Source of the DNA: Rahnella sikkimica
GTDB lineage: Bacteria > Pseudomonadota > Gammaproteobacteria > Enterobacterales > Enterobacteriaceae
Assembly: GCF_002951615.1 (NCBI RefSeq)
Contig: NZ_CP019062.1
Span: 744,001-808,000, forward strand
Length of the DNA stretch: 64,000 nt
Direction of reading: 5' to 3'
Shown: positions 38,896-47,415 of the stretch, one piece after another
How positions within the stretch are numbered: the first letter of the stretch is position 1
Layout of the letters: every line of letters starts with the position of its first letter
The notes under the pieces: model-generated
Database searches by the model: none
What the model was told of the DNA's origin: nothing
What the model saw: the letters and a program-made list of their open reading frames with translations, nothing else
Made by a program: the position numbers and the translations under genes

Positions 38896-38975
38896 CTTAA
38901 CGGGGAAAATCTGACCTCAGTCGGAAAAAACGTTCTTTGCCCGCCATAAAATTTACGGGCAAATGTTCGTTTTTA

Positions 38976-40514
38976 TTAAAGTGATTCCCCTGCATCGAGC
39001 TTCGCCAGCAGCATCTCGCCGCGTTGCCAGAGCGCTTCCCGCTTAGATTCCGCCAGCCGGTCAAGATTTTTGTAAGTCAGGCCCATGCGGTGATTTCCGC
39101 GCAGAAGTTCGCTGTGCCGCATAATAAAGTGCCAGTACAGCGCATTGAAAGGGCAGGCGTTATCCGCTGTGCTTTCACTGACTTTGTACACACAAGTACG
39201 GCAATAGTCAGACATACGGTTTATATACTGACCGCTGGCGCAGTAAGGTTTGGAGCCCAGATATCCCCCGTCGGCGTGCATGACCATGCCGAGCGTATTG
39301 GGTAACTCAACCCAGTCGAAAGCGTCCATGTAAATGGCGAGATACCATTCGCATATTTCAGCGGGCGCAATGCCTGCGAGCAGTGCGAAGTTGCCCGTCA
39401 CCATCAGCCGTTGGATGTGGTGCGCGTAGGCATATTCAAGGCTCTGGCCGATGGCTTGACGCATGCAGTTCATCTGGGTTTTACCGGTCCAGTAGAATTC
39501 AGGAAGTGGCCTGCTGTTCCCAAAGACGTTGCCACCCGCATAGTCCGGCATCTTCAGCCAGTAGACGCCGCGCACATATTCGCGCCATCCAATAAGCTGG
39601 CGAATAAAACCTTCAGCCGCATTGAGTTTAATTCTGCCGGACAGATAGGCAGATTCCACATCGCCACACAGCTGCCGCACATCCAGCAAACCAATATTGA
39701 GCGCCGCGCTGATCCGTGCGTGAAATAAAAATGGCTCATCGCACGCCATCGCATCCTGATAATCCCCGAACGCGGCCAGACCGAAATCCAGAAAATAATC
39801 CCACAGTGACTGAGCATCGGCGTGCGTCACCGGATAATCGAACACGTCGACTGAACCGTAATGGTTTGCGAACTGCGCGCGAACCAGCTCAAGGACGTCC
39901 TGAGTGATGGCATCTGCGCTAAAGCGTGCCGGATAGGGCGCGACCACGCTTTTGGGGAGCGCCTTACGGTTTTCTGCATCGAAATTCCAGTTGCCGCCAG
40001 CCGGTGTGCCGTCGATATTCATCAGCAGCCCGCTTTTGCGGCGCATTTCCCGATAGAAAAACTCCATGCGCAACTGCTTTTTGTCTTTGGCCCAGGATGA
40101 GAACTCATCACGCGAGCACAAAAAACGGGTGTCGGAATGCCATTGCAGGGGCAGTCCACACTCTCTGAGCGAGTGCTCAAGACGCCAGTCCCCGCATTCT
40201 GTCAGGTGAACCTCTTCTGACTGCAACTGCGATTGCCAGCGCAGTAATTCGCCCGGTACTGATCCGGAATTGAGCGGGTCATCGAGAGTGACGTAATGCA
40301 CGCAAAAACCTTGCTGTTTCAATGCCTGAGCAAAGTGGCGCATTGCACTGAAAATAAGCACAATTTTTTGCGGATGGTGAGGGACATGGCGCGCCTCCTC
40401 CATGACTTCAACCAGAAGAACGGCATCACGTTGCGCGTCCAGCCCGTTCAATGAAGCCAGATCAAACGAAAGCTGATCGCCCAGCACCAGACACAACCGG
40501 CGGTTTTTAGTCAT
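38976..40514 (-). CDS. Iron-sulfur bacterial photolyase/cryptochrome (FeS-BCP, PhrB-like)
   Basis: A 512-aa deoxyribodipyrimidine-photolyase-related protein. The N-terminal domain binds the antenna chromophore (LVLGDQLSFDL) and the C-terminal domain binds FAD (GFIRQLIGWREYVRGVYW, NFALLAGIAPAEICEWYLAIYMD). Cysteines at 350, 438, 441 and 454 match the [4Fe-4S] ligand positions I recall for Agrobacterium PhrB, the prokaryotic (6-4) photolyase. It likely repairs UV-induced (6-4) lesions in light. The start at 40514 has AAGG 9 bp upstream; 11 upstream codons are open. Confidence 0.9.
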   Translation of the reverse strand: MTKNRRLCLVLGDQLSFDLASLNGLDAQRDAVLLVEVMEEARHVPHHPQKIVLIFSAMRHFAQALKQQGFCVHYVTLDDPLNSGSVPGELLRWQSQLQSEEVHLTECGDWRLEHSLRECGLPLQWHSDTRFLCSRDEFSSWAKDKKQLRMEFFYREMRRKSGLLMNIDGTPAGGNWNFDAENRKALPKSVVAPYPARFSADAITQDVLELVRAQFANHYGSVDVFDYPVTHADAQSLWDYFLDFGLAAFGDYQDAMACDEPFLFHARISAALNIGLLDVRQLCGDVESAYLSGRIKLNAAEGFIRQLIGWREYVRGVYWLKMPDYAGGNVFGNSRPLPEFYWTGKTQMNCMRQAIGQSLEYAYAHHIQRLMVTGNFALLAGIAPAEICEWYLAIYMDAFDWVELPNTLGMVMHADGGYLGSKPYCASGQYINRMSDYCRTCVYKVSESTADNACPFNALYWHFIMRHSELLRGNHRMGLTYKNLDRLAESKREALWQRGEMLLAKLDAGESL

Positions 40515-40768
40515 TAGATTGAACCTTGCAGTTAAAAAAACAGGCACTTTGTACGTGGTGAAAATGCATTTTGCGGGGAACGCTTCTGGTTTTAATCAAC
40601 GAACAGGGAGTATAGACGTGATAGTTGCAGTATTCCTGCCTCTGTTTTGACAGACATTCGTCTGTTGTCCCCGGTAAGACGCGTCCTTTTTTGCCTGCAA
40701 CTTTTAATCTTGTTCAGGGGAGTATTAAAGCGAAGGTAAAGAGAAAGCCAGCAAGGTAAATAAAAGCA

Positions 40769-40802
40769 AAAAGCCCGCTTAAGTTTCCTTAAGCGGGCTT
40801 TT
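40769..40802. terminator. Terminator of tRNA-Asn
   Basis: A perfect 15-bp inverted repeat (AAAAGCCCGCTTAAG, loop TTTC). On the minus strand it follows the tRNA gene and ends in TTTTTGCTTTT. Confidence 0.85.
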
Positions 40803-40808
40803 CTAATT

Positions 40809-40884
40809 TGGCTCCTCTGACTGGACTCGAACCAGTGACATACGGATTAACAGTCCGCCGTTCTACCGACTGAACTACAGAGGA
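40809..40884 (-). tRNA. tRNA-Asn (anticodon GUU)
   Basis: The 76-nt minus-strand gene reads TCCTCTGTAGTTCAGTCGG, anticodon loop CTGTTAAT, T-loop GGTTCGAGTCC and an encoded CCA; it appears identical to E. coli asn tRNA. Confidence 0.98.
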
Positions 40885-41071
40885 ATCGTTTGAACGGGGC
40901 GAATAATAGCGACTGCCCGTAGGCATGTCAAAGGGTTAACGCAAAAACTTGTCTGAGTGTTCTCTTAATATCCAACTTGTTGACTGTTAAGGCAAAGTGA
41001 TTAAATCCTCTCCCATTTCTACTTCTTTTCTCATCTTGCCGGAAACCCTTTGCACTAAAAGCAACCATAAG

Positions 41072-41090
41072 TTGCCTGATTGTTGTGCAG
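41072..41090. promoter_or_regulatory. Possible NtrC site upstream of the RpiR-ddp operon
   Basis: TTGCCTGATTGTTGTGCAG fits GC-N9-GTGC spacing (GCCT-N7-GTGC); only one half is exact. It lies about 120 bp upstream of the sigma-54 promoter. Confidence 0.35.
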
Positions 41091-41179
41091 TGGTTATCGG
41101 GCAGGGTGTATTTAGAAATTTTTAAGCACGTTCTTTGCCACTTTTTGTTCATTAAATCGTCACAAACTCCGATCTGCTG

Positions 41180-41200
41180 CACAAATTTCACACATTTGTG
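41180..41200. promoter_or_regulatory. Inverted repeat adjoining the sigma-54 promoter; candidate RpiR operator
   Basis: CACAAAT-N7-ATTTGTG, with perfect 7-bp arms, lies 5 bp upstream of the -24 element, a position suited to a repressor or activator. The RpiR protein encoded immediately downstream is the obvious candidate, but this is inference. Confidence 0.45.
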
Positions 41201-41205
41201 GGAAC

Positions 41206-41221
41206 TGGCACACCCCGTGCA
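41206..41221 (+). promoter_or_regulatory. Sigma-54 promoter of the RpiR-ddp operon
   Basis: TGGCACACCCCGTGCA carries the invariant GG and GC with a 10-bp spacing. E. coli ddp is a sigma-54/NtrC-controlled operon as I recall, which supports the call. The start codon is 70 bp downstream. Confidence 0.8.
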
Positions 41222-41291
41222 TTGTTATTTTACTAACAACGGCTAGTTTTTTGACAATGAAGCAACAAAAGCAGCTACAGGGGATTAACCG

Positions 41292-42164
41292 ATGCAGCCA
41301 GCGCAGGATGTGATTGAACAAATCGAAGCGTCGTTCTCCGCACAAACGCCAACGGGGAAGCGCATTGCCGGTTATCTGCTGGCCAATCTGGCGCAAATTC
41401 CGTTCGAAACCGCCGACAGCATTGCGCGCAGCGCGGCGACCAGCGGTATTTCGGTCGGGCGTTATCTGCGCAGTCTCGGCTATCGCAACCTGGATGATTT
41501 CAAGCAAACGCTGCGCCAGCAAAGCGGAACCGCGTATCAGCCGTGGGTGGTCACCGACCGGCTGGGCGCATACCGCGAACGCAGCAAACAGCCGCAGCAG
41601 GAAAAGTTAGGGCAATCGCTGACGCTCGAACTTGAGGCCATTAATCACGTTTATCAACTGGCGCAGAGCGACAGTTTTGCGCAGGTCAGCCGCCGTCTGG
41701 CCGAGGCCGAGGCGGTGTTTATTCTCGGCATTCAGTCGGTGCGCGGTATCGCCAATAATTTTGCGAGCTATCTCGAATATCTGCGTCCGAAAGTGTATTT
41801 CGCCGACGGACTTTCCGGCACCTACGTGGAATCGCTCAATTCGGAATTCGCACAACCTTATCTGGTGGTTACTGATACCCGCGCTTACTCGAAAATGGCG
41901 CAAACCTATTGTGAGGCGGCCTGCGAACGCGGGCTGAACGTGGCGCTGATCACCGACATTTACTGTCCGTGGGCGCGCGATTATCCGGTCGATTTATTGC
42001 AGGTGAAAACGGATACCGGCCAGTTCTGGGATTCGATGGCGCCGCTCAGCTGCCTGTTCAACCTGCTGTGTTCTTCCGTGCTGGAACTGCGCGGGAATGA
42101 CGTGGAACAGCGGCTGGCGAACAACCGGATTTTGCAGAAACAGCTCGGACAATTTGAATCGTAA
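41292..42164 (+). CDS. RpiR-family transcriptional regulator of the ddp operon
   Basis: A 290-aa protein. The N-terminal RpiR HTH (about 5-80, TGKRIAGYLLANLAQIPFET, ATSGISVGRYLRSLGYRNLD) is followed by a SIS domain (130-270, AVFILGIQSVRGIANNFASYLEY). SIS domains of this family bind sugar phosphates or, in MurR, MurNAc-6-phosphate. Here the linked genes handle D-Ala-D-Ala, a cell-wall product, so a wall-derived ligand is plausible (inference). GGGGATT serves as ribosome site. It is the first gene of the operon, 30 bp ahead of ddpX. Confidence 0.85.
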   Translation: MQPAQDVIEQIEASFSAQTPTGKRIAGYLLANLAQIPFETADSIARSAATSGISVGRYLRSLGYRNLDDFKQTLRQQSGTAYQPWVVTDRLGAYRERSKQPQQEKLGQSLTLELEAINHVYQLAQSDSFAQVSRRLAEAEAVFILGIQSVRGIANNFASYLEYLRPKVYFADGLSGTYVESLNSEFAQPYLVVTDTRAYSKMAQTYCEAACERGLNVALITDIYCPWARDYPVDLLQVKTDTGQFWDSMAPLSCLFNLLCSSVLELRGNDVEQRLANNRILQKQLGQFES

Positions 42165-42194
42165 TTTTCTAAAACCAGCGGACAGAGTTTATTG

Positions 42195-42776
42195 ATGAAC
42201 ACAAAAACACCCGATGTCGCACTGACCGACCTGGCGCAAAGCCTGCCAGACGCTGTGATCGACCTGAAATATGCCACCGCCGATAACCTGACCGGTCAGC
42301 CGATTTATCGCGAATCGCGCTGCCTGTTGCACCCCGATGCGGCCGCTGCGCTGGTGCGTTGCAATCAGGTCGCGAAGCTGGCGGGATTCCGGTTGAAAAT
42401 CTACGACGCTTACCGGCCGCAGGCGGCGCAGGCCTGTTTGTGGGCAGCGTTTCCGAACCCGGATTATGTTGTGGATATCAAACTCGGCTCGCACCACAGC
42501 CGGGGCGTGGCGGTCGATCTGACGTTGCTTGATGATCAGGGCGACGTACTGGATATGGGCGCGGGTTTTGATGAAATGACCGAAGTCTCGCACCCGTTTT
42601 ATCCGGATTTACCGCCGGAGATCCAGCGAAACCGTTTACTGCTCAATGCCGTGATGGCGGCGGGCGGCTTTAAAGGCATCACCAGCGAGTGGTGGCACTT
42701 TGAATTACCGGATGCCAAAACGTATCCGTTGTTGGACGAGCGGTTCGGCTGCTATCCGCCGGTTAACGCCGCGTAA
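42195..42776 (+). CDS. ddpX: D-alanyl-D-alanine dipeptidase (VanX family)
   Basis: A 193-aa zinc dipeptidase that hydrolyses D-Ala-D-Ala, letting the cell use wall-derived dipeptide as carbon and nitrogen source. Zinc and catalytic motifs: SHHSRGVAVDLTL (SxHxxGxAxD) and EWWHFEL (ExxxH). KIYDAYRPQAAQ is the family Arg motif. The length equals that of E. coli DdpX. ATG at 42195 is preferred to the TTG one codon upstream. There is no signal peptide; the enzyme is cytoplasmic, downstream of the DdpABCDF importer. Confidence 0.95.
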   Translation: MNTKTPDVALTDLAQSLPDAVIDLKYATADNLTGQPIYRESRCLLHPDAAAALVRCNQVAKLAGFRLKIYDAYRPQAAQACLWAAFPNPDYVVDIKLGSHHSRGVAVDLTLLDDQGDVLDMGAGFDEMTEVSHPFYPDLPPEIQRNRLLLNAVMAAGGFKGITSEWWHFELPDAKTYPLLDERFGCYPPVNAA

Positions 42777-42822
42777 TCATTGCAAGTCTCTTATCACTTT
42801 TCATAAAGCCAGGAGTTCTCCG

Positions 42823-44403
42823 ATGAGCAACACAGCAATCAGCACGTTCCGTAAAACGACTCAAACACGGATCGCCGGTGGCATTTTTCTCGCCCTGTCA
42901 GGTTTGAGTTTTGCCGCACAGGCCGCCGTTCCGAAAGACATGCTGGTGATCGGGAAAGCCGCTGACCCGCAAACGCTGGATCCGGCGGTGACAATCGATA
43001 ACAACGACTGGACGGTGACGTATCCGGCGTATCAGCGTCTGGTGCAGTACAAAACTGAAAACGGCAAAGGCTCCACGCAGGTGGAAGGGGACTTAGCGGC
43101 CAGCTGGACGGCGTCGCCGGATCAACTCGTCTGGACGTTTAAGCTCAAGCCGGGCGCGAAATTTGACGACGGCACCGACGTCAACGCCGATGCGGTGAAA
43201 TGGTCGTTTGAACGCCTGATGAAAATTGCGCAGGGACCGTCGGAAGCGTTTCCGAAAGATATGGCGGTGACGGTAGTTGATCCGCTGACCGTCACGTTCA
43301 CGCTGAAAACGCCATTCGCGCCGTTCCTGTATACGCTGGCCAATGACGGCGCGGGCATTGTGAATCCGGCGATTGCCAAAGCCAATCCGGCTGATGAAGG
43401 CAAAGCCTGGCTGGCCGGTCATACCGCCGGTTCCGGCCCGTATAAACTCGATCGCTGGCAGAAAGGTCAGCAACTGGTGCTGGTGCCGAACCCGCATTAC
43501 AGCGGCGCAAAACCGGCCTTTAAACGCGTCACGGTTAAGATTATTGGTGAGAGCGCCACGCGCCGTCTGCAACTGTCGCGCGGCGATCTGGACATTGCCG
43601 ACTCCCTGCCGATGGACCAGCTGGCGGCGCTGAAAAAAGAAGACAAAGTTGCCGTTGAAGAATTCCCGTCACTGCGCGTGACGTATCTGTATCTCAATAA
43701 CGCCAAAACGCCGCTTAACCAGGTGGATCTGCGCCGTGCGATTTCGTCTGCGGTGGATTATCAGGGCATGGTGAAGGGCATTCTCGGCGGTAACGCCAAA
43801 CAGATGCGCGGGCCGATCCCGGATGGCATGTGGGGTTTTGACCCGACGGCCAAACAATACACGCTGGATCTGACGCAGGCGAAAGCCGATCTGGAAAAAG
43901 TGAAAGACAAGCCGCAGACGCTGGACTTCCTCTATTCCGATAACGATCCGAACTGGGAATCCATCGCGCTTGCCGTGCAGGCCAGCCTCGGTCAGGCCGG
44001 GATCAGCGTTAAGCTGGAAAAACTGGCGAACGCCACCATGCGTGACCGTATCGGGCAGGGCGATTACGACATTTCGATCGGCAACTGGAGTCCGGATTTC
44101 GCCGACCCGTACATGTTCATGAACTACTGGTTCGAGTCCGACAAAAAAGGGCTGCCGGGAAACCGTTCGTTCTATTCCAATCCTGATGTCGATGCCCTGC
44201 TGAAAAAAGCGGTGTCGGTGACGGATCAGAAACAGCGGACAGACTACTACCAGCAGGCGCAGAAAATCGTCATCGACGAAGCGGCGTATGTCTATCTGTT
44301 CCAGAAAAACTATCAGGTCGCGATGAACAAAGACGTCAAAGGTTTCGTTTTCAACCCGATGCTTGAGCAGGTCTTTAATGTCAGTCAGATGAGTAAGAAA
44401 TAG
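42823..44403 (+). CDS. ddpA: D-Ala-D-Ala ABC transporter periplasmic binding protein
   Basis: A 526-aa SBP_bac_5 protein. Residues 1-36 are a signal peptide ending AAQAA. Family blocks: PQTLDPAVTIDNNDW, LAASWTASPDQLVWTFKLKPGAKFDDG, GSGPYKLDRWQKG and VYLFQKNYQVAMNKDVKGF. AGGAG precedes the start at 42823; a longer open frame overlaps ddpX and was rejected. It is the ligand receptor of the importer. Confidence 0.92.
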   Translation: MSNTAISTFRKTTQTRIAGGIFLALSGLSFAAQAAVPKDMLVIGKAADPQTLDPAVTIDNNDWTVTYPAYQRLVQYKTENGKGSTQVEGDLAASWTASPDQLVWTFKLKPGAKFDDGTDVNADAVKWSFERLMKIAQGPSEAFPKDMAVTVVDPLTVTFTLKTPFAPFLYTLANDGAGIVNPAIAKANPADEGKAWLAGHTAGSGPYKLDRWQKGQQLVLVPNPHYSGAKPAFKRVTVKIIGESATRRLQLSRGDLDIADSLPMDQLAALKKEDKVAVEEFPSLRVTYLYLNNAKTPLNQVDLRRAISSAVDYQGMVKGILGGNAKQMRGPIPDGMWGFDPTAKQYTLDLTQAKADLEKVKDKPQTLDFLYSDNDPNWESIALAVQASLGQAGISVKLEKLANATMRDRIGQGDYDISIGNWSPDFADPYMFMNYWFESDKKGLPGNRSFYSNPDVDALLKKAVSVTDQKQRTDYYQQAQKIVIDEAAYVYLFQKNYQVAMNKDVKGFVFNPMLEQVFNVSQMSKK

Positions 44404-44424
44404 CGGCGGCATCATTTACGAAAA

Positions 44425-44447
44425 CCCCTTTCACAACACGAGAGGGG
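44425..44447 (+). other. Hairpin between ddpA and ddpB, likely an mRNA stabiliser or attenuator
   Basis: CCCCTTTC and GAGAGGGG pair around a 7-base loop in the 64-bp gap. A weak T-run follows, so partial termination could favour binding-protein expression over the membrane components. Confidence 0.5.
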
Positions 44448-44467
44448 CTTTACGGGGAAAATGAAAT

Positions 44468-45484
44468 ATGACTTTCTGGACTCTTATCCGTCAGCGATGC
44501 TGGGGTTTGATACTGGTGATGGCGGGCGTTTGCGTCATCACTTTTATCATCTCGCACATGATCCCCGGCGATCCGGCGCGTCTGCTGGCGGGTGACCGCG
44601 CAAGCAACGAAATGGTCGAACATATCCGCGAACAGCTCGGGCTGAATCAGCCGCTGTATGTGCAGTTTTTCCGTTACGTGAGCGATCTGTTGCACGGCGA
44701 TTTAGGCACGTCGATCCGCACCGGCAGGCCGGTTCTCGACGATCTCAGGGCTTTCTTCCCCGCCACGCTCGAGCTGGCCGTCAGCGCGCTGTTTCTGGCC
44801 ATCGTACTGGGTATTCCTCTGGGCGTATTGTCGGCGGTATACCGCAATAAATTCCCCGATCATCTGGTGCGTTTACTGTCGGTTCTGGGGATTTCCACCC
44901 CGGCATTCTGGCTGGGGTTGGGTGTGATAATTCTGTTTTACGGCCATCTGAACCTGCTGCCGGGCGGCGGCAGGCTGGATGACTGGCTGGATCCGCCGGC
45001 CAATATCACCGGCTTTTATGTGCTCGATTCGCTGCTGACCGGTAACTGGGAGACGTTCTGGAACAGCCTTCAGCATCTGGTGATGCCTGCGCTGACGCTG
45101 GCGTTCGTCCACATGGGCATTGTGGCGCGGCAAATCCGTTCTGCGATGCTCGAACAGCTGAGTGAAGATTATATCCGCACCGCGCGCGCCAACGGCTTAT
45201 CGCGCTGGCGGGTGATTTTAAGCCACGCGCTGCCGAATGCGCTGATCCCGTCCGTGACCGTACTCGGGCTGGCGATGGGCGATCTGCTTTACGGCGCGGT
45301 GCTGACCGAAACGGTTTTCGCCTGGCCGGGGATGGGGGCTTACGTGGTGAATTCGATTCAGGCGCTGGATTTTCCGGCGGTGATGGGCTTTGCGGTGGTG
45401 GTGTCGTTTGCTTACGTCATCGTCAATTTGTGCGTGGATTTGCTGTATGTGTGGATTGACCCGCGCATTGGCCGTGAGGGGTGA
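44468..45484 (+). CDS. ddpB: D-Ala-D-Ala ABC transporter permease
   Basis: A 338-aa DppB-type permease with about six transmembrane helices. FIISHMIPGDPARLLAG is the N-terminal signature and EDYIRTARANGLSRWRVILSHALPNA-type EAA loop (split here: EDYIRTARANGL, ALPNALIPS) couples to the ATPases. It is followed by ddpC after 4 bp. Confidence 0.92.
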   Translation: MTFWTLIRQRCWGLILVMAGVCVITFIISHMIPGDPARLLAGDRASNEMVEHIREQLGLNQPLYVQFFRYVSDLLHGDLGTSIRTGRPVLDDLRAFFPATLELAVSALFLAIVLGIPLGVLSAVYRNKFPDHLVRLLSVLGISTPAFWLGLGVIILFYGHLNLLPGGGRLDDWLDPPANITGFYVLDSLLTGNWETFWNSLQHLVMPALTLAFVHMGIVARQIRSAMLEQLSEDYIRTARANGLSRWRVILSHALPNALIPSVTVLGLAMGDLLYGAVLTETVFAWPGMGAYVVNSIQALDFPAVMGFAVVVSFAYVIVNLCVDLLYVWIDPRIGREG

Positions 45485-45488
45485 GCGA

Positions 45489-46400
45489 ATGTCTGTCATT
45501 GAACCCGACGTGAATAATCACCGTGCCGGTGTTGTACCGCCGGACGTCAAACCGCGCTTTGCCACCTGGCGGCGCACTTTTCATCTGCTGAGCCGCAGCC
45601 CGCTGACGATGCTCGGGCTGGCGATCATGCTCATCGTCCTGTTTATCATGATTTTTTCGCCGTGGCTGGTGCCGCACGATCCGAACGCCATTAGCCTGAC
45701 CGACCGTTTGCAGGCACCGTCTGCCGCGCACTGGTTTGGCACCGATGAAGTCGGGCGTGACCTGTTCAGCCGCGTGCTGATTGGCAGCCAGCAATCGGTC
45801 GCGGCCGGGCTGGCGGTAGTGATTATTGCGGGCTCCATTGGCTCACTGCTCGGCTGTTTTTCCGGCGTGGTCGGCGGCGTGGTGGACACGCTGATAATGC
45901 GCTGCATGGACATCATGCTGTCGGTGCCGTCGCTGGTCCTGACAATGGCGCTGGCGGCGGCGCTCGGGCCGAGTCTGTTCAACGCGATGCTGGCGATTGC
46001 CGTTGTGCGCATTCCGTTTTACGTCCGGCTGGCGCGCGGACAGACGCTGATGCTGCGTCATCAGGCGTATATGCAGGCCACGCGCACCTTTGGCGCATCG
46101 CGCTGGCATCTTATTACCTGGCACGTTTTGCGTAACGTGATGCCGCCGCTGGTGGTGCAGGCCTCGCTCGATATCGGCACCTCGATTCTGATGGCCGCGA
46201 CCTTAGGGTTCATCGGCCTCGGGGCACAGCAACCGACCGCCGAATGGGGCGCGATGGTCTCGAATGGCCGCAATTATATTCTCGACCAGTGGTGGTATTC
46301 CGCCTTCCCCGGCGTGGCGATCCTGATCACCGCCACCGGTTTTAACCTGTTCGGCGACGGTCTGCGTGACCTGCTCGACCCGAAAAGCAGAGGGCGCTGA
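45489..46400 (+). CDS. ddpC: D-Ala-D-Ala ABC transporter permease
   Basis: A 303-aa DppC-type permease. The N-terminal cytoplasmic tail leads to LGLAIMLIVLFIMIFSPWLV, then HWFGTDEVGRDLFSRVLIG, the EAA loop (YMQATRTFGASRWHLI) and the closing FNLFGDGLRDLLDPK. The start at 45489 follows GAGG; a longer open frame lies inside ddpB and was rejected. Confidence 0.92.
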   Translation: MSVIEPDVNNHRAGVVPPDVKPRFATWRRTFHLLSRSPLTMLGLAIMLIVLFIMIFSPWLVPHDPNAISLTDRLQAPSAAHWFGTDEVGRDLFSRVLIGSQQSVAAGLAVVIIAGSIGSLLGCFSGVVGGVVDTLIMRCMDIMLSVPSLVLTMALAAALGPSLFNAMLAIAVVRIPFYVRLARGQTLMLRHQAYMQATRTFGASRWHLITWHVLRNVMPPLVVQASLDIGTSILMAATLGFIGLGAQQPTAEWGAMVSNGRNYILDQWWYSAFPGVAILITATGFNLFGDGLRDLLDPKSRGR

Positions 46401-46401
46401 A

Positions 46402-47415
46402 ATGGCTGAACAAAACAACGCGCCGGTTCTGGAAATCGACAACCTGCAACTGGTCTTCCCGGTTTACGGCGGCGAAGTGAAAGCGCTGAATCAGGTGTCG
46501 CTGTCGGTCAGTGCCGGGGAAATTGTCGGTGTGGTCGGTGAATCCGGCTCCGGCAAATCGGTCACGGCGATGATGGCGATGCGCCTGCTGCCGCCTGATG
46601 GTTTTACCGTGACCGGCGGTGAATTACGACTGCTCGGCACCGACGTGGTTCACGCCAGTGAAGAACAGATGCGGAAACTGCGCGGCGCGCGGGTGGCGAT
46701 GATTTTTCAGGAACCGATGAATGCGCTGAACCCGACGCGCAAAATCGGGCGGCAGATGTGCGAGGTGATCTGCCTGCACCAGAAAATCAGCAAGGCGCAG
46801 GCGTGGAAAAAAGCCACCGGCCTGCTGCAAGATATGCAGATTGCCGACGCGGAACAGGTGATGTCGCGTTATCCGTTCGAGCTTTCCGGCGGTATGCGCC
46901 AGCGCGTGCTGATTGCGATGGCGTTTTCCTGCGAACCCGAACTGATTATCGCCGATGAACCGACTACCGCGCTGGACGTCACCGTGCAACGTCAGGTTCT
47001 TCGCCTGTTGCAGCGCAAAGCCCGCGCCAGCGGCACCGCCGTCTTATTTATCACCCATGATATGGCGGTTGTTTCGCAACTTTGTGACCGCGTTTACGTG
47101 ATGTACGCGGGGCATGTGATTGAAAGCGGCAATACGACGGACGTGATCGACGCGCCGTCGCACCCGTATTCCATCGGCCTGTTGCAGGCCGCGCCGGAAA
47201 ACGGCGAGCCGCGCAGCCTGCTCAAAGCCATTCCCGGCACCGTGCCGAATCTCTCGAAACTGCCGCAGGGCTGTGCCTTTCGCGGACGCTGCAATCACGC
47301 CGATGACCGCTGTATGCAAACGCCGGGACTCACGCCGTTGCCGCAATTTCCGCGTCAGTCGGTGGCCTGCTGGCATCCGCAGATCCCCGTTCAACGCACT
47401 GAGGAGCTTTCCTGA
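46402..47415 (+). CDS. ddpD: D-Ala-D-Ala ABC transporter ATPase
   Basis: A 337-aa OppD-type ATPase. Walker A GESGSGKS, signature LSGGMRQR, Walker [13 protein letters not shown] and switch His in FITHD are intact. The Cys-rich C-terminus ([14 protein letters not shown]) matches the FeS-type tail of peptide ATPases. The start at 46402 lies immediately after ddpC; it ends in TGATG overlap with ddpF. Confidence 0.92.
   Translation: MAEQNNAPVLEIDNLQLVFPVYGGEVKALNQVSLSVSAGEIVGVVGESGSGKSVTAMMAMRLLPPDGFTVTGGELRLLGTDVVHASEEQMRKLRGARVAMIFQEPMNALNPTRKIGRQMCEVICLHQKISKAQAWKKATGLLQDMQIADAEQVMSRYPFELSGGMRQRVLIAMAFSCEPELIIADEPTTALDVTVQRQVLRLLQRKARASGTAVLFITHDMAVVSQLCDRVYVMYAGHVIESGNTTDVIDAPSHPYSIGLLQAAPENGEPRSLLKAIPGTVPNLSKLPQGCAFRGRCNHADDRCMQTPGLTPLPQFPRQSVACWHPQIPVQRTEELS

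Larger units (their letters stand above)
40515..41291. other. 777-bp gap between the photolyase and RpiR genes
   Basis: It contains the tRNA-Asn gene, its terminator and the sigma-54 promoter region listed separately. An 87-codon open frame at 40928-41191 (minus) overlaps the NtrC/sigma-54 area and is not convincing. Confidence 0.6.

Noticed and set aside
40928..41191. 87-codon open frame on the minus strand
   Set aside because: It covers the sigma-54/NtrC region of the ddp operon, has no good ribosome site and no recognisable domain.
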